Notes: generated from the letters alone by a model not told the origin. Positions 1-9,560 are shown, counted from the stretch's first letter. The stretch is DNA of 64,000 nt from Poriferisodalis sp965208485 (GCF_965208485.1 NZ_OZ242344.1:3100001-3164000); one strand, 5' to 3'. Translations and numbers: made by a program.

Positions 1-225
1 GAAGCAGACGCCCGCAACAGGTACTTCGAGCACCTCATCGACGGCGACCCCGACAGCGTCCTCACCCAGCTCGGCATATCCCACCGGCCGATGGACATCA
101 CCTTCGGCGCGTGGCGGAACATCAGCCCGCGCCTGCGCACCATCGCAACCAAGCTCCGCATCGACTACATCCGGGTCTTCCAGCCCCAAGACGGCTACAC
201 CCACATGGACCCCGTCTACCAATAG
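1..225 (+). CDS. 3' end of an unidentified gene (possible GH16-like C-terminus)
   Basis: The frame is open from the window edge to a TAG at 223-225, giving the last 74 residues of a protein whose start lies outside. The tail contains RIDYIRVFQP, which resembles the final beta-strand of GH16/SKN1-type glucanases (usually written as vDYVRVYQ). That is the only hint to function and the match is short. The codon use is ordinary for this genome. No terminator hairpin follows, and transposase and surface-protein debris begins within 50 bp. Confidence 0.5.
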   Translation, partial: EADARNRYFEHLIDGDPDSVLTQLGISHRPMDITFGAWRNISPRLRTIATKLRIDYIRVFQPQDGYTHMDPVYQ

Positions 226-264
226 CAGCCGATGAGTATTGATGCGGTTTTCTTGGGGCCTGCT

Positions 265-355
265 GCGGATCAAGTCGCGTGGCACGGCGCGCCTGGCGGC
301 GCCACGCATAGATCGGCTGGTCGCTGATCCCCAGCTCAGCCGCTACCACAGCGAC
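265..355 (-). pseudogene. Transposase helix-turn-helix fragment
   Basis: The minus strand encodes VVAAELGISDQPIYAWRRQA, the helix-turn-helix of an IS3-type OrfA/Tnp_1 transposase, followed by unrelated sequence. About 30 codons survive, with no catalytic domain and no recognisable ends. It is a relic lying between the upstream gene end and a truncated surface-protein fragment. Confidence 0.6.
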
Positions 356-364
356 CGGACGTCC

Positions 365-756
365 GCCTCGAAACCGAGCTCGGCAGCGATGTCGCCGCCC
401 CGGCGGTGAGCCTCGTCAGCGGCACATCACCCAGCACCGGCACCGCGACCGCGCTCACTGCGCCCGCCTCGCTCGATGCGGGCTCGGGTCCCAAGAAGTA
501 CTCCTACACCGCGCCGTCGGGCACCAGGCTTGACGCTTCCACCAGCTATTGGATCGTTGTCGAATCCGCCGCGACCGGCGGCGAGCACGTCCATTGGACG
601 CTCACCTGGTCCGACGGAGAGGACCGCTTCTATCCCGGCTGGGGCATCGAGCGCCAAGTGTGGCGCCGCAGCGCATCCGCCGTCGGTTCCTGCACGGCCC
701 TACCAGGCTGTTCCATGATGCTCCAGATTCGCGGCACGCCGGTCGGCGGTCTGTAG
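365..756 (+). pseudogene. 5'-truncated choice-of-anchor-type surface protein fragment
   Basis: The reading frame enters homology without a start codon at about 365 (ELGSDVAAPAVSLVSGTSP) and runs to a TAG at 756. The repeat pattern (short Ser/Thr strands, a SYTAPSGTRLDASTSYWIVV segment) resembles the choice-of-anchor beta-sandwich found at the ends of Calx-beta surface proteins in this lineage. Its last 20 codons are shared, base for base, with a second fragment ending at 11208, and this is where the 5.4-kb segmental duplication begins. Only an internal GTG at 406 could serve as start and no signal peptide is present, so I regard it as a remnant. Confidence 0.6.
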
Positions 757-999
757 CCCCACTGGAGACAGCGGTGCTGAGAGCGGCTTCGCATCTTGTC
801 GGGTTGCCGTGGGCTGGCATGGGGGTTGCTGAGTTTCATCGGTGCCCGGGCGGGGAGTCCCAGAGGGTGTTGATGGGGGTGAGCCAGAGGCGGTCCCCGA
901 CCCGGTGGCGGGGTGGGGTGGGGTGGGTTAGTGTGTGGGTGAGTCACCCCGTGTTTTGTAGAGACTCGGGTTGTTGTGTCACGGCCGGGGAGGTTGGTG
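757..999 (+). promoter_or_regulatory. Conserved leader upstream of the giant gene
   Basis: This stretch of 243 bp has no convincing gene. It is duplicated almost unchanged before the second copy (11209-11451), so it should hold the promoter. It is G-rich with short GGGGT runs near 913-928. A Shine-Dalgarno GGGGAGG at 987-993 lies 6 bases before the ATG at 1000. I cannot place a -10/-35 pair with confidence. Confidence 0.4.
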
Positions 1000-3900
1000 A
1001 TGTTGGGGTTGGGTGTGTTGTGGGGGTGGTGGTTTCGTCGGGTGGTTTGGCTGGTTGCGGTTGCGGTCGCGGCTGGGGTGCTGGTGCCGGTTGGGTCTGG
1101 TGGCGCTGGCGCGCAGGAGCCTGCGGCGTTCTCCCGGTTGCCGGATGCGGAGCTTGACACGCTGGCTGCGGCGGGCAATGAGTATCCGAGCGCGTTGTGG
1201 TCGGACGGGGCGACGCTGTGGGTGGCTGATCTGGTCGAGGACAAGGTGTTTGCGTACGATCTCGCGACTGGCGTGCGTCGGCCTGGCGATGATGTGGATT
1301 CGCTGCGTGGGGCGGGCAACACGTATCCGATGGGAATGTGGTCGGACGGGTCGGTGCTGTGGGTGTCCGACGGCGCTGATGCCAAGGTGTACGCGTACGA
1401 TCTGGCGACCGGTGCTCATCTGCCGTTCTTGGGCATCGAGACGCTGGATGAGGCCGGCAACAATTGGCCGCGGGGGCTGTGGTCGGACGGCTCGACGCTG
1501 TGGGTGGCCGATTACTGGGACGGCAGGGTGTACGCGTACGATCTCGCCACCGGTGAGCGTCGGCCTGATGATGATGTCGATTCGCCTGATGCGGCGGGCA
1601 ATGACCGTCCTACGGGGTTGTGGTCGGACGGGTCGACGCTGTGGGTGGCCGACATGGCCGACGACAAGGTGTACGCGTACGACTTCTCGACGGGCGCGCG
1701 GCGTCCTGGTGGGGATTTCGACACGTTGGCCGTTGCGGGCAACGGCCGTCCGGCGGCGTTGTGGTCGGACGGGTCGACGCTGTGGGTGGCCGACAGCGGC
1801 AAGTCGAGCGACGACGGCGAGTCGAGGCTGTTCGCGTACCGGATGCCCGACAGCGCGCTGCTGCGGTCGCTGTCGCTGAGCGGCGTGGACTTCGGGGTGT
1901 TCTCTGCGGGCCGGTTCTCTTATTCGGTGCGGGTGCCGTCAGCGACGACGCAGACGACGGTCGCCGCTGCGGCCGCTGCGGGCTCGGGAGCGTCGGTTGT
2001 CATCGCGCCCGCGGACGCCGACAGCAGCACCGACGGCCACCAGGTCGACTTGTCGCCGGGCGCGAATGCCATCACGGTGACGGTCACCAACGGGACGCTG
2101 ACCGAGACCTACAACGTGGCCGTGGAGCGCTCCTCGCTCGGCGCGGTCGACGACGACGCGTCGCTGAGCGCCTTGAGCCTGAGCGGTGTGGACATCGGCA
2201 CGTTCGACGCTGCCGATCGCCGCTACGAGGCAGTCGTGCCGTCCACGGTCGCTTCTGCCACGGTGACTGCCACCCCCACCGACGCGGACGCGTCGGTCAA
2301 CATCACGCCCGCGGACGCGAACTCGGATCCCGACGACGGCCATCAGGTAGCGCTCGGGGCGGGCGCCAACAACGTCGCCGTCACCGTCACCTCGTCGGAT
2401 CTGACCGTGTCGGCGGTCTACACGGTGCGCGTCACCCAGGTCGACGCTCCCGCCGTCACCGACGACGCTTCGCTGAGCGCGCTCACCGTGGCCGAGACCG
2501 ACACCGACACCGCAGTCGGGATCGGCACCTTCAGCGCCGACGCCTACTCCTATGCCGCTGCGGTGGACAGCTCGGTCGGCTCGGTCACCCTCGCGGCGAC
2601 GCCTGCTGACCCGCACGCGTCGGTCACCGTCACACCCGGCGACGCCGACACCGCAACTGACGGCCACCAGGTCAGCCTCGCCGCGGGCGCCAGCACCGCC
2701 GTCACCGTCACGGTGGTCTCCTCTGACCTGTCCGCCACCGCGCAGTACACGATCAGCGTGGGACGCGCCTACACCGACGGCGTCATCCGCCTCGACCCCG
2801 ACACCACGCCCGTCGCGTCGATGTGGTCCGACGGCGACGTCTTGTGGGTCACCGGCCCCGACTGGGTCCACGCCTACGACCTCGACACCGGCGCACGCCA
2901 GACCGACCGCGACTTCCGGCTCACCCACGTGCACGACATCCACGGCGACGACCTCAACGCCGGCAGATTCGAAGGAGGAGGCCTGTGGGGCGACGGCGAG
3001 AACCTCTACGCCCTCGAAGGCCTCTACGGCGGGCTCTACGCCTACGACCCCGCCACCGGCGCACGCCGACCCGCCTACGACCGCAACGGAACCAGACCAA
3101 ACCGGCCGTCGCCGGTGGTGTTCCCGATCGCCGATTATGCGCCTGAGGGCATCTGGTCCGACGGGACCAACATGTGGATCGCCGACAGCGAGTTTTCGCA
3201 GATCTTGGTCGTCGACCTCACCACCGGCAACTACCGTCACGGCGGGCGGCCCTTCAGCACTATCGGCAGCATCGGCGGGCGCTTCGGCAACCGTTCCCCA
3301 CGCGATGTGTGGTCAGACGGCGAGATCATGTGGGTGCTCGACGACGACGACGACAGGATCTACGCCTACGCCTACGACTGGGACTACGTCGACCGCCGGA
3401 CCAGCTTCGAGATAGGCACGCTGGGCAGAGTCGGCAACGACGATCCCGCTGCCATCTGGTCCGACGGCGACACCATGTGGGTGCTCGACAGCGAGGACCT
3501 CATCGTCTACCCCTACCCGATGGCACCGCGTGCGCGGCTGGCGAGCCTCTCGTTCACCGACGTCAGCTTCCGCGGACTGCGCCCGAGGGTCGACACCTAC
3601 AAGGCCGCGGCCGACAACACCGTGAGCGCCACCACCGTCGCCGCAGCCGCCACGGAATCCGACGCGACGGTGACCGTCAGCCCCGCCGACGCCGACAGCA
3701 ACACCGACGGCCACCAGGTCGACCTGTCGCTGGGCTCCAACACCGTCACCGTCACCGTCACGCTCGGCACCCAGGTCAGGACCTACACCGTGAACGTGGT
3801 CAAGCACGACGTCGCGACTCTTTCCTCGGACGCATCGCTCAGCACGCTCAGCTTCAGCGACGCCTCCACGTTCAACCCCGATGAGTGTCCCTGCAACGCT

Positions 3901-6054
3901 CAAGTCGACAACGACGTCACTCAGACCACCATTACCGCTGCTGCGACGGACCCCAACGCGACAGTGACCGTTTGGCCCTATCACACCAAGAGCGATGCCG
4001 GCTACCAGATGGGCCTCGCAGAGGGCGGTAACCGCCGCTTCACGATCACCGTGGTGTCCTCGGACCTGTCGACGACACGGCTGTACACCGTGAACATACA
4101 TCGCCCTCCTGCAGACAGGTTGCCGAAGAAAAGCACTGGCCCGAGCCTGCGCGGCTTGTGGTCCGACGGCGAGGTCATATGGGCGGCCGAGCAGGAGTCG
4201 AACACGCTGTTCGCCTACGACTTGGAGACCCTCGCGCGCCTGCCTGACCGCGACTTCGGCGGATTGGAGAGCGGCCACGACACGGTGGTCGGGTTGTGGT
4301 CCGAGGGCGACATCATGTGGGTCGCCGTCACTCGCTACGGAATGGCCCGCGCCTACGAGTTGTCCACCTGGGAGTACACGTCAAATCGCGACGTCACTAT
4401 CTCGTGGTTCACCCCTGCGCGCCCGGCAGGCCTGTGGTCGGACGGAACGACCATGTGGTACACCGACCGGAAGCACCAGCGGATCTTCGCCGTCGATCCG
4501 GCCACCAATCAGCGAGTTGGGGCCAAGGACATCCTCGGTCTGGGAAGACACGGCAACGACACTCCCGGCGATCCGTGGTCCGACACGGTCACGATGTGGG
4601 TGCCCGACTACTGGGATTCGAAGCTGTATGCCTATGAGCTAGCCACCGGCGATCGCCAGCCGCAGCGCGATGTGGAGGTGCGGGGGCCGAACGGCGCCGT
4701 GGTCCGCCCGCAGGGAGTGTGGTCTGACGGTCACACCATGTGGGTGACCGACCATCTCAGCGACAGCATCGTGACCGTGGATGCGCCGGTGAGCACGTTG
4801 TTGACGTCGTTGGCGCTGAGCGGTGTCGATTTCGGGATGTTCGACCAGGGGACGAGGGACTACTCGGCGACGGTGGCCGCCACGGTGAGTTCGGCGACGC
4901 TCACCTATGAGGCGTTCGACCCCGAGGCCGAGGTCGTCGTCTCGCCCGCCGACGCCGACACCGTCACCGACGGTCACCAGGTCGGTCTTGCGGAGGGCGC
5001 CAACACCGTCACGGTGACGGTGACGGCGCCCGACGGCACAGCCACGGTGTACACCGTCACCGTCGAGCGGGCCGCGGCGTCGCCGCCTCCGGATGCGCGA
5101 TTCGTGCCCGGTGAAGACCTCGCTGTGCAGAAGCAGTCCGAGGTGGAGCAGTCCGAGGAGCAGGCTCAACAGCAGTCCGAGGTGGAGCAGTCCGAGGCGG
5201 AGCAGTCCGAGGTGGAGCAGTCCGAGGTGGAGGGGCAGGGGGAGTCGGAGTCTGGTGAGGAGCCGTTGGGGGTGTTGGAGCAGCGGGTGTTGGCGCCTGA
5301 TGAGGTCGGTTCGGTGGTGGTGTCGAGCGGTGCGCCGGGGGAGTTGTCGGTGTCGTGGGGGGCGCCGGGTTTGGCGCCGTTCGGGTATCGGGTGATGTGG
5401 GCTCGGGAGGATCTGGGGTATCTGTCGTATTGGCAGGCCGATGAGACCCATCGGGGCAATGTGTGGCCTGAGGGCGACGCCACCTCGGTCACGCTCACCG
5501 GCCTTGAGGAGGGCGCTGTCTACAAGGTGCAGATCCGCGCACGGTTCCGCAGTCTGGGGGGCAAGGTGTCGGCGTCGCCGTGGACCGGTGAGGTCACGGC
5601 GGTGGTGTCGTCGTCGCCGGTCGCCCGCCAGCAGGCCGGCGAGCTGGGCTCCGATGAGCAGCAGGCCGACGAGCCCGAGACCGAAACGGACGAGTCCGGG
5701 TCGGGGTTGCCGGCGTTGACGGCGAGTTTTGAGGAGTTGCCCGATGCGCATTCGGGTGCGGGCACTGATCTGGTGGTGCGGGTGCGTTTCAGTGAGCCGT
5801 TGGCGGTGAGCTATGTGACGATGCGCGACGGCGGTGGGGTGTTCGTGCAGTCCCCGCATCGTGTGGTCAGGGCCAAGCGGGTGGAGGGTCGCAGCGATCT
5901 GTGGGACATCACCATCAGGGTCGGCGACGATCGCAGGCTGTCGGTGACGGTGTTCAAGGGTTCTGGCTGTGACGGCGAGCATGCGGTGTGCACTGCGGAT
6001 GGGCGGCCGGTGTCGCAGGCGGCCCAGGTCTTCATCGAAGGCCCCAGCAGCTAG
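1000..6054 (+). CDS. Giant secreted WSDG-propeller/cadherin-like protein, copy 1
   Basis: A 1684-aa exported protein. The start is chosen at ATG 1000 because GGGGAGG sits 6 bases upstream; GTG 976 is an in-frame alternative. Residues 1-38 form a signal peptide ending near AGA|QEP. Three blocks of five blades follow, each blade about 45 aa with a core like LWSDGSTLWVAD and AYDLATG (about 51-284, 597-840 and 1047-1260). Each block is followed by cadherin-like (PF12733-type) sandwiches with DGHQVxLxxGxNxxTVTVT: three, then two, then one. Then come a Glu/Ser/Gln linker (1367-1420), an FN3 domain (about 1434-1537) and a conserved C-terminal domain ending in QVFIEGPSS. No membrane anchor or LPxTG is seen, so surface retention is unexplained. 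An adhesive or carbohydrate-binding role is inferred from the architecture only. A near copy lies at 11452. Confidence 0.88.
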   Translation: MLGLGVLWGWWFRRVVWLVAVAVAAGVLVPVGSGGAGAQEPAAFSRLPDAELDTLAAAGNEYPSALWSDGATLWVADLVEDKVFAYDLATGVRRPGDDVDSLRGAGNTYPMGMWSDGSVLWVSDGADAKVYAYDLATGAHLPFLGIETLDEAGNNWPRGLWSDGSTLWVADYWDGRVYAYDLATGERRPDDDVDSPDAAGNDRPTGLWSDGSTLWVADMADDKVYAYDFSTGARRPGGDFDTLAVAGNGRPAALWSDGSTLWVADSGKSSDDGESRLFAYRMPDSALLRSLSLSGVDFGVFSAGRFSYSVRVPSATTQTTVAAAAAAGSGASVVIAPADADSSTDGHQVDLSPGANAITVTVTNGTLTETYNVAVERSSLGAVDDDASLSALSLSGVDIGTFDAADRRYEAVVPSTVASATVTATPTDADASVNITPADANSDPDDGHQVALGAGANNVAVTVTSSDLTVSAVYTVRVTQVDAPAVTDDASLSALTVAETDTDTAVGIGTFSADAYSYAAAVDSSVGSVTLAATPADPHASVTVTPGDADTATDGHQVSLAAGASTAVTVTVVSSDLSATAQYTISVGRAYTDGVIRLDPDTTPVASMWSDGDVLWVTGPDWVHAYDLDTGARQTDRDFRLTHVHDIHGDDLNAGRFEGGGLWGDGENLYALEGLYGGLYAYDPATGARRPAYDRNGTRPNRPSPVVFPIADYAPEGIWSDGTNMWIADSEFSQILVVDLTTGNYRHGGRPFSTIGSIGGRFGNRSPRDVWSDGEIMWVLDDDDDRIYAYAYDWDYVDRRTSFEIGTLGRVGNDDPAAIWSDGDTMWVLDSEDLIVYPYPMAPRARLASLSFTDVSFRGLRPRVDTYKAAADNTVSATTVAAAATESDATVTVSPADADSNTDGHQVDLSLGSNTVTVTVTLGTQVRTYTVNVVKHDVATLSSDASLSTLSFSDASTFNPDECPCNAQVDNDVTQTTITAAATDPNATVTVWPYHTKSDAGYQMGLAEGGNRRFTITVVSSDLSTTRLYTVNIHRPPADRLPKKSTGPSLRGLWSDGEVIWAAEQESNTLFAYDLETLARLPDRDFGGLESGHDTVVGLWSEGDIMWVAVTRYGMARAYELSTWEYTSNRDVTISWFTPARPAGLWSDGTTMWYTDRKHQRIFAVDPATNQRVGAKDILGLGRHGNDTPGDPWSDTVTMWVPDYWDSKLYAYELATGDRQPQRDVEVRGPNGAVVRPQGVWSDGHTMWVTDHLSDSIVTVDAPVSTLLTSLALSGVDFGMFDQGTRDYSATVAATVSSATLTYEAFDPEAEVVVSPADADTVTDGHQVGLAEGANTVTVTVTAPDGTATVYTVTVERAAASPPPDARFVPGEDLAVQKQSEVEQSEEQAQQQSEVEQSEAEQSEVEQSEVEGQGESESGEEPLGVLEQRVLAPDEVGSVVVSSGAPGELSVSWGAPGLAPFGYRVMWAREDLGYLSYWQADETHRGNVWPEGDATSVTLTGLEEGAVYKVQIRARFRSLGGKVSASPWTGEVTAVVSSSPVARQQAGELGSDEQQADEPETETDESGSGLPALTASFEELPDAHSGAGTDLVVRVRFSEPLAVSYVTMRDGGGVFVQSPHRVVRAKRVEGRSDLWDITIRVGDDRRLSVTVFKGSGCDGEHAVCTADGRPVSQAAQVFIEGPSS

Positions 6055-6168
6055 CCAGGCTGCGCAGTCTCGCCGTGGACCGCCGAGCACACCGCAACGG
6101 TGACGGCTTCTTCATAGTCTTGGCGGAGCCTGTCAGAGGCTCCCTTGTCATGTGTGTGGGTAGGCGCA

Positions 6169-7438
6169 GACCGTCACCGGTCTCGAGGAGGGCACCGCCT
6201 ACAAGGTGCAGCTGCGGGCGCGGTTCCGCGACGCCCGAGGCAGGGTGTCAGCGTCGCCGTGGACCAACGAGACCACAGCGACCGTGCACTCAGCGACGAC
6301 ACTGCTCGCCCAGCAGCAGGCCGAACAGCGCGACGAACAGGACGACGGCGAGTCTTCCCAGCAGGAAGGGCAGGGCACCCAGGACGATCAGGACGCCGAG
6401 GCGCCCCAGATCGAGCTGCCGCCGCCGCAGGTTGAGTTCGTCGAACCAGAGGACGACGAGGAAGAGCCCGTCGCCGCCCAGCAGAACACCGCCGACGATG
6501 CCGAGGAGTACGTCCCATTCGCCTCTGACCGCGACAAGAACTTCGTTCCGGCGCTTCCGCGGCTCGGTTCGGCCGGCCAGTGGGCGGACGTCCCGACCGA
6601 CCTGTGGTCTGACGGGACGACGGTCTGGGTGCTCAGTGGGGGGCGCAGGGTCCATGCGTTCGATTGGGACACCGGCACGCTCCTCAGCACACTCAATCTC
6701 CAGCAACTGCTGGGAAACTCGAACGTCAAGGGGATCTGGTCTGACGGTGAGACCCTGTGGCTGGCCGACGACTACGGCCTCAGGTCGAAAGTCGTCGCCA
6801 TGGACATCGACACTGGCAGCTTGCTGCCCGACGAGGACTTTGCGCTCCCTATTGACCCGTGGGCTTATCCGCCCGATCCCGAGGCGCTGTGGTCTGACGG
6901 AGTCCTCATGTGGGTGCTCGACCAATTGACGATGCGCATACATGCCTACGAAGTCGACAGCGGCGAACGGGTGAGTTCCCGCACCATCACTCTCGCCCCG
7001 CAGATCGCGCAGAAGCGGGTGGCTCAGGGCATCTGGTCCGACGGCGTCACCATGTGGGTCGCGAACAGCTCCGACGGCAAGGTGTTCGCCTACAACATGC
7101 CGGTCTCGGCGGCGCTGAAATCGCTGTCGGTTTCCGGTGCGGAGCTCGGGGTGTTCCAGACCGGCACGTTCGCCTATGCGGGCACCGCAGCGGCGGGCGC
7201 GACGTCGGCGACGGTGACCGCGGCGGCGGCGTTCGCGGACGACGCGGCGGTGACGGTCGCGTGGGAGGCAGCCGACGGCACAACGGGCACGGGGAACTCG
7301 GTGACGCTCAGCGCGGGCGACAACACGATCACGGTCACCTCGTCCTATGACGCCGACGGCGACGCCGACACCGACAACGCCGATGTCCGCACCTACACGG
7401 TGACCGTCACCGTTCCGCCGGCAGCTGACAACAGCTGA
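6169..7438 (+). pseudogene. 5'-truncated paralogue of the giant propeller/cadherin protein
   Basis: Homology starts in mid-domain at 6169, just after an in-frame TAG, with the last strands of an FN3 domain (TGLEEGTAYKVQLRARF). It continues through an acidic Gln-rich linker, four WSDG blades and one cadherin-like sandwich to a TGA at 7438. No signal peptide or credible start is present; an internal GTG at 6206 codes for a strand Val of the FN3 domain. The protein would be about 420 aa and could not be exported as it stands. It begins about 60 bp after the end of copy 1, so it probably arose by unequal recombination between paralogues. Confidence 0.75.
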
Positions 7439-7451
7439 CGGGCGGCACCGG

Positions 7452-7479
7452 GCACCCGCAGCGGCTCCGCCGCGGGTGC
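7452..7479. terminator. GC-rich hairpin between convergent genes
   Basis: The arms GCACCCGC (7452-7459) and GCGGGTGC (7472-7479) pair perfectly, with an inner GCGG/CCGC stem. The hairpin lies between the + gene ending at 7438 and the - gene ending at 7500. There is no T-tract, as is common for actinobacterial hairpins. It could act in both directions. Confidence 0.5.
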
Positions 7480-7499
7480 GTTGAGGTTGTGCGGGGCGT

Positions 7500-8729
7500 C
7501 TACACCAGCACGCCGAGGGGGGCTGCGGCGATCCGGTCGCCGAGCCGGTAGGCGGACTCGCCGGGGTGCACCACGATGCCGGCACGGAAGCCGTCGCCGA
7601 GCCGGTCACGCAGCGCAGCGAGCGAGCGCGTCTCGGCGGCGCTGACGGTCTGGGACAGCTTCGCTTCGAATGCCACCACGTCTCCCCCCGGCAGGTCGGC
7701 CACGAGGTCGATCTCGTGCTCCCCGCCGGCGGATCGCAGATGACTGAATCGCCAGCCGAGACCCTGGGCATCCGCGGTCGCGCTGATCTGGCACACCACG
7801 GCGCTCTCGAAGAGCTGTCCGAGCCGGTCACGCCGCAGTTCCAGCGCGGCGGCCGTCTCGTGGTGGTCGGCGGCCGCGAGTGCGGGGTCCACGAGGTGTC
7901 GCTTCGGGCGACGCGTCAGGCGCTTGAGCAGGTTGTTCGACCAACCGGTCAGCTCCTCGACGAGGCCGAGCCGCACGAGCAGATCGTGGTACGTCTCGCC
8001 GGTTGCCTTGGAAACGCCGGCGGCATTGTGGATCGCAGCGTGCTCGGCAGTCGTGCCGACGGCGGCGCCGTACGCGCGCACGTAGTTGCGCAGCTTGCTG
8101 ATGTCCCGCTGCGCCGGCGCGATCTCGGCCAGATCCCTGGCTACCGCCAAATCGAGGTAGGCCCGCAGCGCCTCGTGGTGGTCTGCGGCGCTCATGCCGA
8201 GGTAGCCCGGCAGGCCGGACTCGGTGGTCGCTGCCACCTGTTCGGCGGGCGAGAACGGCGAGCGGACGCCTCGGACTGCCTCGATGCCGTGCACGGCGAG
8301 ATCGCGGAACGCCACCGCCGGTGCCGTGCCCCGACGCTCAGACAGCGTCATGGGACGCAGACGCACCGGCAGGATGCGTCCGGCGCCTGCATGAACGTCG
8401 GTGCGCATCGCGGCCCGGGACGACCCGCTCAGGATGAACCGGCCTGGCGACCGTTCCTCGTCGATGGATCGCCGTACCGCATCCCACACTGTGGGCACTC
8501 GCTGCCATTCGTCAAGCAGCACGGGCGGCTGCAGGGAGCCGTATGCAGCCTCGGGGTCGTCGGCGACCATTGCGGCGACAGGCGGATCGTCCAGGCGCAG
8601 CGTCGATCGGGCGAGGCGCTGCGCGCTGGACGTCTTGCCGGTGCCCCTGATCCCTTCAACGAGGCACGCCGGGTGGACGTCCATGAGGTGCTTGAGGCGC
8701 TCGTCGATGTGCCTCCGCAGGTAGGTCAT
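7500..8729 (-). CDS. AAA family ATPase with C-terminal DUF4143
   Basis: A 409-aa cytoplasmic protein of the AAA_14-DUF4143 family. The Walker A motif GIRGTGKT is at residues 26-33, a Walker B-like VLLDEWQ follows, and a sensor-like FILSGSSR is present. The C-terminal half has the DUF4143 pattern, including EIDLVADL...FEAKLS, reminiscent of a PD-(D/E)xK nuclease core. ATG 8729 is taken as the start; an in-frame TTG at 8747 is the alternative. Neither has a good ribosome site. An imperfect palindrome GGATAATTGACTATCC lies just upstream of the ATG and may be an operator or promoter. Members often stand alone in accessory DNA and their role is unclear. It interrupts a field of surface-protein fragments and seems intact. 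Confidence 0.85.
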   Translation of the reverse strand: MTYLRRHIDERLKHLMDVHPACLVEGIRGTGKTSSAQRLARSTLRLDDPPVAAMVADDPEAAYGSLQPPVLLDEWQRVPTVWDAVRRSIDEERSPGRFILSGSSRAAMRTDVHAGAGRILPVRLRPMTLSERRGTAPAVAFRDLAVHGIEAVRGVRSPFSPAEQVAATTESGLPGYLGMSAADHHEALRAYLDLAVARDLAEIAPAQRDISKLRNYVRAYGAAVGTTAEHAAIHNAAGVSKATGETYHDLLVRLGLVEELTGWSNNLLKRLTRRPKRHLVDPALAAADHHETAAALELRRDRLGQLFESAVVCQISATADAQGLGWRFSHLRSAGGEHEIDLVADLPGGDVVAFEAKLSQTVSAAETRSLAALRDRLGDGFRAGIVVHPGESAYRLGDRIAAAPLGVLV

Positions 8730-8790
8730 GCGCAAAAGGATAGTCAATTATCCATACTGCGGATAACAGCGCGGCTGTGAGCGGTGGTTG

Positions 8791-8804
8791 CCCCCCCCCC
8801 CCCC
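8791..8804. repeat. Poly-C tract (14 C)
   Basis: A run of 14 cytosines lies at the junction between the sequence upstream of the ATPase gene and a surface-protein fragment. Such tracts slip easily during replication and sequencing. It is not placed to switch an intact gene, because the frame downstream is a fragment. Confidence 0.85.
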
Positions 8805-8807
8805 TCG

Positions 8808-9213
8808 GTTGGTCGGCGTGCAGGTGGACTTGGTGGAGGGGCTGAACACGGTGGCGGTGACGTCGGCGAACGGCGACGACACGCGCACCTACAACGTTCG
8901 GATCAACCGCGCTGACCCGCCGACCCCGCCGGTGCTGTTCAGCGCGGAGTTGTCGTCGTTGGCGGTGAGCTATGTGACGATGCGCGACGGGGTGGCGGTG
9001 TTCGTGCAGTCCCCGCATCGTGTGGTCAGGGCCAAGCGGGTGGAGGGGCGCAGCGATCTGTGGGACATCACCATCAGGGTCGGCGACGATCGCAGGCTGT
9101 CGGTGACGGTGTTCAAGGGCTCTGGCTGTGACGGCGAGCATGCGGTGTGCACTGCTGACGGGCGGCCGGTGTCGCAGGCGGCCCAGGTCTTCATCGAAGG
9201 CCCCAGCAGCTAG
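8808..9213 (+). pseudogene. Fragment: cadherin-like strand end fused to the giant protein's C-terminal domain
   Basis: The frame begins with VQVDLVEGLNTVAVTSANGD, the end of a cadherin-like sandwich. It then joins directly to the C-terminal domain of the giant proteins (AVSYVTMRDG to QVFIEGPSS), which is nearly identical to 5806-6054. The FN3 domain and linker normally between them are missing. No signal peptide or start codon is credible. The stop and the following GCCAGGCTGCGCAGTCTC are the same as behind both giant genes, so it is a deletion derivative of the same gene family. Confidence 0.7.
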
Positions 9214-9232
9214 CCAGGCTGCGCAGTCTCGA

Positions 9233-9390
9233 CTCAGTTGGTCGCCACGCAACGGGTTCCTGCGGCCCAGCTCCCGATACACCGTCGAGGGATCACGACC
9301 GATCAGCGCCGCTGTCTCCTCGGGCCTGACCCCCGCCCCCGTGCGCGCCTCGATCACAGCGCGCTCATCGCGTGACAGCCTCGCTGCCAT
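9233..9390 (-). pseudogene. IS30-type transposase N-terminal fragment
   Basis: Starting at an ATG (9390-9388), the minus strand reads MAARLSRDERAVIEARTGAG, then a helix-turn-helix with ALIGRDPSTVYRELGRRN, typical of IS30 family transposases (HTH_38). It is cut after about 52 codons, where it meets the 3' flank of the surface-protein fragment. The DDE catalytic domain is absent. Confidence 0.75.
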
Positions 9391-9401
9391 ACTGGACACT
9401 T

Positions 9402-9464
9402 CCACTGGTGGTTGCAGTACTCCAAGACCGGCCATCATGACCGATCACTCGCAACCACCAGTGG
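9402..9464. repeat. Inverted repeat, probable IS30 terminal repeats
   Basis: CCACTGGTGGTTGC (9402-9415) and GCAACCACCAGTGG (9451-9464) are perfect 14-bp inverted repeats separated by 35 bp. They lie immediately upstream of the IS30 transposase remnant. They could be two IS30-type ends brought together, or a hairpin. Confidence 0.55.
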
Positions 9465-9560
9465 AGTTCGCCGTCTTATGCGTGGTATCGATACCAGAGC
9501 ATTCCCGCATTCGACCTGCTGGCCGAGCTCATCGAAGACACCGATTGGAGGTCGCCGTCG

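Larger units (their letters stand above)
693..6107 (+). repeat. Segmental duplication, copy 1 of 2
   Basis: From 693 the sequence matches 11145 onward, at a constant offset of 10452 through the 5' part. It covers the end of the preceding fragment, a 240-bp leader, the whole giant gene and about 50 bp beyond its stop. Identity is close to complete over the first 1.2 kb of coding sequence and over the last 1.2 kb. The middle (propeller blocks 2 and 3) has diverged clearly. Confidence 0.9.

Noticed and set aside
976..999. GTG 976 (and 11428) as start of the giant genes
   Set aside because: ATG 1000 (11452) has GGGGAGG at the right distance and gives a better signal peptide. The GTG lies at the edge of the leader without its own ribosome site.
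8788..8807. TTG 8788 as a start with a poly-Pro N-terminus
   Set aside because: The poly-Pro would be translated from the C14 tract. The rest is a fragment without a signal peptide, so it is not treated as a gene.
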